A stretch of 64,000 nucleotides of DNA from Gammaproteobacteria bacterium (GTDB taxonomy: Bacteria > Pseudomonadota > Gammaproteobacteria > Pseudomonadales > Halieaceae), in NCBI GenBank assembly GCA_024742415.1, contig JANSYN010000006.1, positions 1 through 64,000 on the forward strand, in the 5' to 3' direction. This document shows positions 61,011 through 64,000 of this stretch, piece after piece. The notes under the pieces were generated by a model. That model saw only the letters and a list, made by a program, of their open reading frames with translations, was not told where the DNA came from and did not search any database. Position numbers and translations under genes: made by a program. The stretch's first letter is position 1. Each line of letters begins with the position of its first letter.

Positions 61011-62006
61011 ATGCCACATCCGAGCACGCCAGCGCAGTACATACTGATCCTGATCGACATGATGGAAGAGCGTGGCTGCAAGCGAGAAGACTTGCTGGCA
61101 GACACCAGCCTCGCGGCCTCTGGCATCGATGCTATTGGTGCCCGCATAAGGGACGCGGACTTTCGCCAGCTCGTTGCCAATGCAATGGCGCTCAGTGGCG
61201 ACCCGGCCCTTGGCCTGCAACTCGGCTTGCGCCTGCACCTGAGCGCGCACGCCGTGCTGGGCCAGGCGTTTATTACCTGCCGCGATCTCGGACAGGTCGT
61301 CGACCTGCTGCTTAAATACTATCACCTGCTGTCCTCTGGCCTGCACCTTGAGTATGAGGTCATCGATGACAACTGTGTACTGTCGGTGATCGCTACACCG
61401 GGCGAGATCAACATCGAGTTTGGTTTCGAATTGCTCTATGGCGCGTTCATCAATACCGTGCGCGGTATGCTCAATATTCCCGACCTGGGTGTGAGAATGG
61501 AACTGCCCTACCCCAAGCCGCACTATGCCGACATCTACTACGAGGTGCTGGGGCAGGATATTCACTTCAACTGCCTGCGCGGCCGTATTATCTTTGACAA
61601 GGAATGGCTGGGCACCCGCCTGCCCTCTTCCAACCCGGCCTTGCGCCGCCTGTATGAAGCCGAGTGCGCGCGCCTGCTGAAGGATCTTGCGAGCGAGGAT
61701 TCCATCGCCGAGCGCACCCTGAAGCTGCTGCGCAAACTTGAGGGTCAGTACCCCCAAATGCCGCAGGTGGCAAATATGCTCAATATGAGTCCGCGCACCT
61801 ACCGGCGCAGGCTGGACGACGAAGGCCACGCGTTCCAGAAGCTGCTGGACCAGGTGCGTGCCGAGCACGCTACACGCTACCTGAAAAACACGCGCCTGCC
61901 CCTTTCAACCATCGCCTATATGATTGGCTTTAGCGACGCCTCCAACTTTCGTCGCGCATTCATCAAGTGGACGGGGGTGTCGCCCACCCAGGTTCGCGAT
62001 GACTAA
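61011..62006 (+). CDS. AraC-family transcriptional regulator (OruR-type)
   Basis: The 331-residue protein has an N-terminal arabinose-binding-like domain of the OruR/VirF group (about 10-205) and a C-terminal double HTH (about 240-331: MSPRTYRRRLDDEGHAFQKL, LSTIAYMIGFSDASNFRRAF). It is similar in architecture to the regulator at 15162-16211. ATG 61011 (AGGACG just upstream) is chosen. Its last eight bases overlap the start of the patatin gene, so the two are translationally linked. Confidence 0.9.
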   Translation: MPHPSTPAQYILILIDMMEERGCKREDLLADTSLAASGIDAIGARIRDADFRQLVANAMALSGDPALGLQLGLRLHLSAHAVLGQAFITCRDLGQVVDLLLKYYHLLSSGLHLEYEVIDDNCVLSVIATPGEINIEFGFELLYGAFINTVRGMLNIPDLGVRMELPYPKPHYADIYYEVLGQDIHFNCLRGRIIFDKEWLGTRLPSSNPALRRLYEAECARLLKDLASEDSIAERTLKLLRKLEGQYPQMPQVANMLNMSPRTYRRRLDDEGHAFQKLLDQVRAEHATRYLKNTRLPLSTIAYMIGFSDASNFRRAFIKWTGVSPTQVRDD

Positions 62007-63066
62007 AGCACTCACCGTATATGCCGGTCGCGAGGCAGCGCGCAGGATCGAGCGTGAGGGCTGGTCACCAACGCTGTTCGACCGGCTTGTCGGCGCCTCC
62101 GGCGGTGCCAAGTGGTTCATTCTGGGCCACCTTGACCGGCTGCTCTTTGGCGACTTTTTGCAACGCTCGGACAAACCACTGGATGTGCTGGGTTCGTCCA
62201 TCGGCACATGGCGGCATGCCTGCCTGGCGCAGGATGACCCGGTCGACGCCATCGACAGGCTGGAGGCGGGCTATCTTTACCAGAGCTACAGCAGTGCCCG
62301 GCCCACACCGGCAGAAGTCAGCCAGGTCAGCCGCGCCATTTTGCAGGACGTGCTGGGCCCCAACGGTGCGGCACAGATCGCCAACCACCCCCGCATTCGC
62401 AGCCATATTGTCACGGCCAGGGGGCGCGGCCCTGCCGGAGCACGCTCCAACACCCTGCTCGGCACGGCCATGGGCACGGCGGCGCTGGGCAACATTGCCA
62501 GCCGCCGGCTGCTGGCGCTGCACTTTCAACGGGTTGTCTTCCACAGCGGGCCACGACCGGACACAGGGCTGCATTTCACCGACTTTGACACACGTTACAG
62601 TCAGCTCTCGGCTGCCAACACTGCCCAGGCTCTGCACGCCAGCGGGTCCATCCCGTTTGTGCTGACCGGCGAGCGCGATATCCCTGGAGCGCCTGGTGGG
62701 CAGTACTGGGACGGCGGCATCATCGACTACCATTTCGATATCGCGCAGATGGACAGCGCGGGCTTGCTGCTCTATCCACACTTCAGCGCAGACATCGTGC
62801 CCGGCTGGTTCGACAAGTTTTTGCCCTGGCGTAAAACGTCACTGGCCACGCTGGACAAGCTCGTGCTGCTGTGCCCCAGTGCCCAGTTCATCGCCAGCCT
62901 GCCACATGCCAAGATTCCCGATCGTTCGGATTTTAAGACGATGGCAGTTCAGGACAGGCAGCACTACTGGCAAACCTGCATCGATCGCAGCCGCGCGCTG
63001 GCCGAGGAGTTCCACGAACTCTTGCAGTCCAGCGACCCGCTCGCCGGGGTTTGTGTGTTGCCCTGA
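61999..63066 (+). CDS. Patatin-like phospholipase
   Basis: The 355-residue protein has the patatin nucleophile motif GASGG (32-36, Ser34) and the catalytic DGG (238-240) in QYWDGGIIDYH, with ASGSIPF between them. It should be a Ser-Asp dyad acyl hydrolase. There is no signal peptide, so it is probably cytoplasmic. ATG 61999 overlaps the AraC stop region by eight bases; the 25 upstream codons belong to the regulator gene. Coupling to a regulator and closeness to a thiolase suggest a lipid-use function. Confidence 0.87.
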   Translation: MTKALTVYAGREAARRIEREGWSPTLFDRLVGASGGAKWFILGHLDRLLFGDFLQRSDKPLDVLGSSIGTWRHACLAQDDPVDAIDRLEAGYLYQSYSSARPTPAEVSQVSRAILQDVLGPNGAAQIANHPRIRSHIVTARGRGPAGARSNTLLGTAMGTAALGNIASRRLLALHFQRVVFHSGPRPDTGLHFTDFDTRYSQLSAANTAQALHASGSIPFVLTGERDIPGAPGGQYWDGGIIDYHFDIAQMDSAGLLLYPHFSADIVPGWFDKFLPWRKTSLATLDKLVLLCPSAQFIASLPHAKIPDRSDFKTMAVQDRQHYWQTCIDRSRALAEEFHELLQSSDPLAGVCVLP

Positions 63067-63096
63067 TGGTCGGAAGTGGTTCGAATGGGTCAGACG

Positions 63097-64000
63097 TCAG
63101 CGCTGGCTGAACTGCCCGCCGGCAACCGCGCAAGCCTCGCCGCAGAACTCCTGCACCATCATCTGCTGCATTAATGGCGCGTCCTCGCTGTAGGCGACGG
63201 TACGGCGCCCATCCGGCATATCGATCACGGCCACGGCGCGCCACGGGTCCATGCCTTGAAACAAGACGGTATAGCCCGCAATGACGCCATCGCCCTCATA
63301 CTGCGCGGTCACTTCCCGGACATCGGTAATGGCACGCACCTCCTCGGTGACGTCGGCAAACGCCCAGGGCCTGGCAGGTGCCTGTGTTGACCAGAGCCCG
63401 CAGGCCTGCTTGGTCATCAAACCGCTGACTGTGGTCACCAGCCCCGTCTCGCCAGGGCTTTCACGCAACAGCTGCGCCATTTTCACGGTCGCCTGAAAGA
63501 CAAAGTTGTTCAGGGGCCCGCCGCCAAAGGTCATGGCACCGGTCACGCTGATGTCGCCACTTCCGGTGAGGCCAAACTCCTCCTGTTGCACGCGCACGGC
63601 ATAGGGGAAACAGGAATACAGCTCTTTCAGGCGCACCTCGTTAAAGTCAACACCTGCCAGTTCCATCGCCTTGGCTCCCGCCAGACGAAACCCCTCGCTG
63701 GCCGCAAGGTCCCCACGGCTGGACATCAACGACATGAAATTGGATTCCGTGGACGCCAGCGGAAACACCCACTGCGCACGGTCAATACCCCATTGCTGCG
63801 CCTTCTCGGCAGAGCACAGGATCAGGCCAGCAGCCTGGTCTACCGTCCACTGGCTGTTGTGCAATTTGGTGTAGGGGAAAGCGAGCATACGATTACCGGC
63901 AGAGTGCTCACGAATGAACTCGGCCGAAACCGCTTCTTCTGCCCAGGCATCCGGGTTCTGCGCGGCAATTTCACTGTAGCGCGCGTACATCGCCGCCATC
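63097..64000 (-). CDS. Thiolase-like acetyl-CoA acetyltransferase, C-terminal part (cut by window end)
   Basis: At least 300 codons are open to the window edge on the minus strand, so the gene starts beyond 64000. The visible part resembles the C-terminal half of thiolase-superfamily (acetyl-CoA acetyltransferase/SCP-x type) proteins: NRMLAFPYTKLHNSQWTVDQ, VRLKELYSCFPYAVRVQQEE and the Gly-rich AMTFGGGPLNNF. A small OB-like or extra C-terminal domain seems to follow (about the last 90 residues). The function is probably in acyl-CoA breakdown; the substrate is unknown. It is convergent with the patatin gene. Confidence 0.75.
   Translation of the reverse strand, partial: MAAMYARYSEIAAQNPDAWAEEAVSAEFIREHSAGNRMLAFPYTKLHNSQWTVDQAAGLILCSAEKAQQWGIDRAQWVFPLASTESNFMSLMSSRGDLAASEGFRLAGAKAMELAGVDFNEVRLKELYSCFPYAVRVQQEEFGLTGSGDISVTGAMTFGGGPLNNFVFQATVKMAQLLRESPGETGLVTTVSGLMTKQACGLWSTQAPARPWAFADVTEEVRAITDVREVTAQYEGDGVIAGYTVLFQGMDPWRAVAVIDMPDGRRTVAYSEDAPLMQQMMVQEFCGEACAVAGGQFSQR

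Noticed and set aside
1-64000. CRISPR arrays, prophage, toxin-antitoxin or restriction systems
   Set aside because: No regularly spaced direct repeats of 25-40 bp, and no phage structural, nuclease or toxin families were seen on either strand.

Overview
The window is a GC-rich chromosomal segment of a gammaproteobacterium. The gene order is close to that of Pseudomonas and marine relatives: aspS-yebC-ruvCAB-ybgC-tolQRAB-pal-cpoB-queE-queC-tRNA-Lys, and proA-nadD-rsfS-rlmH-mrdA-rodA-mltB-rlpA-dacA-ybeD-lipB. The double-cone NrdA, the RegB/RegA-type redox pair and the lipid-related accessory genes at the right end would suit a marine Halieaceae/Cellvibrionales-type organism. That placement is inference from gene content, not from a marker phylogeny.

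Layout. 1-141 is the right end of an ISL3-family insertion sequence, next to a tRNA-Lys (190-265). 345-12389 (minus strand) holds queuosine synthesis, the Tol-Pal envelope complex, the RuvABC resolvasome, YebC, AspS and an FmdB-type zinc ribbon protein. An HU protein with a histone H1-like tail follows (12580-13014), then proS. 15162-24000 is a mixed block: an AraC regulator, a LuxR-type regulator, a gamma-glutamylpolyamine synthetase, a MATE exporter, a fatty acyl desaturase, a glutathione peroxidase and prfC. 24441-28006 encodes a SulP transporter and a RegB/RegA-like redox two-component system. 28003-37929 (minus strand) is the cell-elongation and envelope operon from proA to lipB. 38039-44195 carries a DsbA-like isomerase, an MscS channel, a 2-Cys peroxiredoxin, a monothiol glutaredoxin and argD-argF. 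44196-48980 is the class Ia ribonucleotide reductase locus with a rich control region. 49060-64000 is the most accessory part: small unknown ORFs, a beta-helix protein, YqcC, a PQQ-dehydrogenase/cytochrome c fusion with dinG, an acyltransferase, a small secreted cysteine protein, a tyrosine phosphatase, TetR, rpsT, an AurF-like diiron protein, an AraC regulator, a patatin and a truncated thiolase-like gene.

How the parts work together. Most genes are core. Tol-Pal with CpoB, and RodA/PBP2/RlpA/MltB/DacA, couple peptidoglycan growth to outer-membrane constriction. RuvCAB and DinG serve recombination and repair. Nrd, Grx4, peroxiredoxin and glutathione peroxidase link nucleotide supply to redox defence.

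I saw no CRISPR array, prophage, toxin-antitoxin or defence island, and no clearly undescribed multi-gene system. The most useful non-obvious signals are regulatory: a LexA-like operator on the ruvC promoter, paired NrdR boxes plus a DnaA box before nrdA, an orphan terminator in the argD leader, a TetR-type palindrome before rpsT, and a GC-rich 13-bp minisatellite ahead of the redox kinase. The IS end beside the tRNA-Lys may mark the edge of a mobile region lying left of the window.
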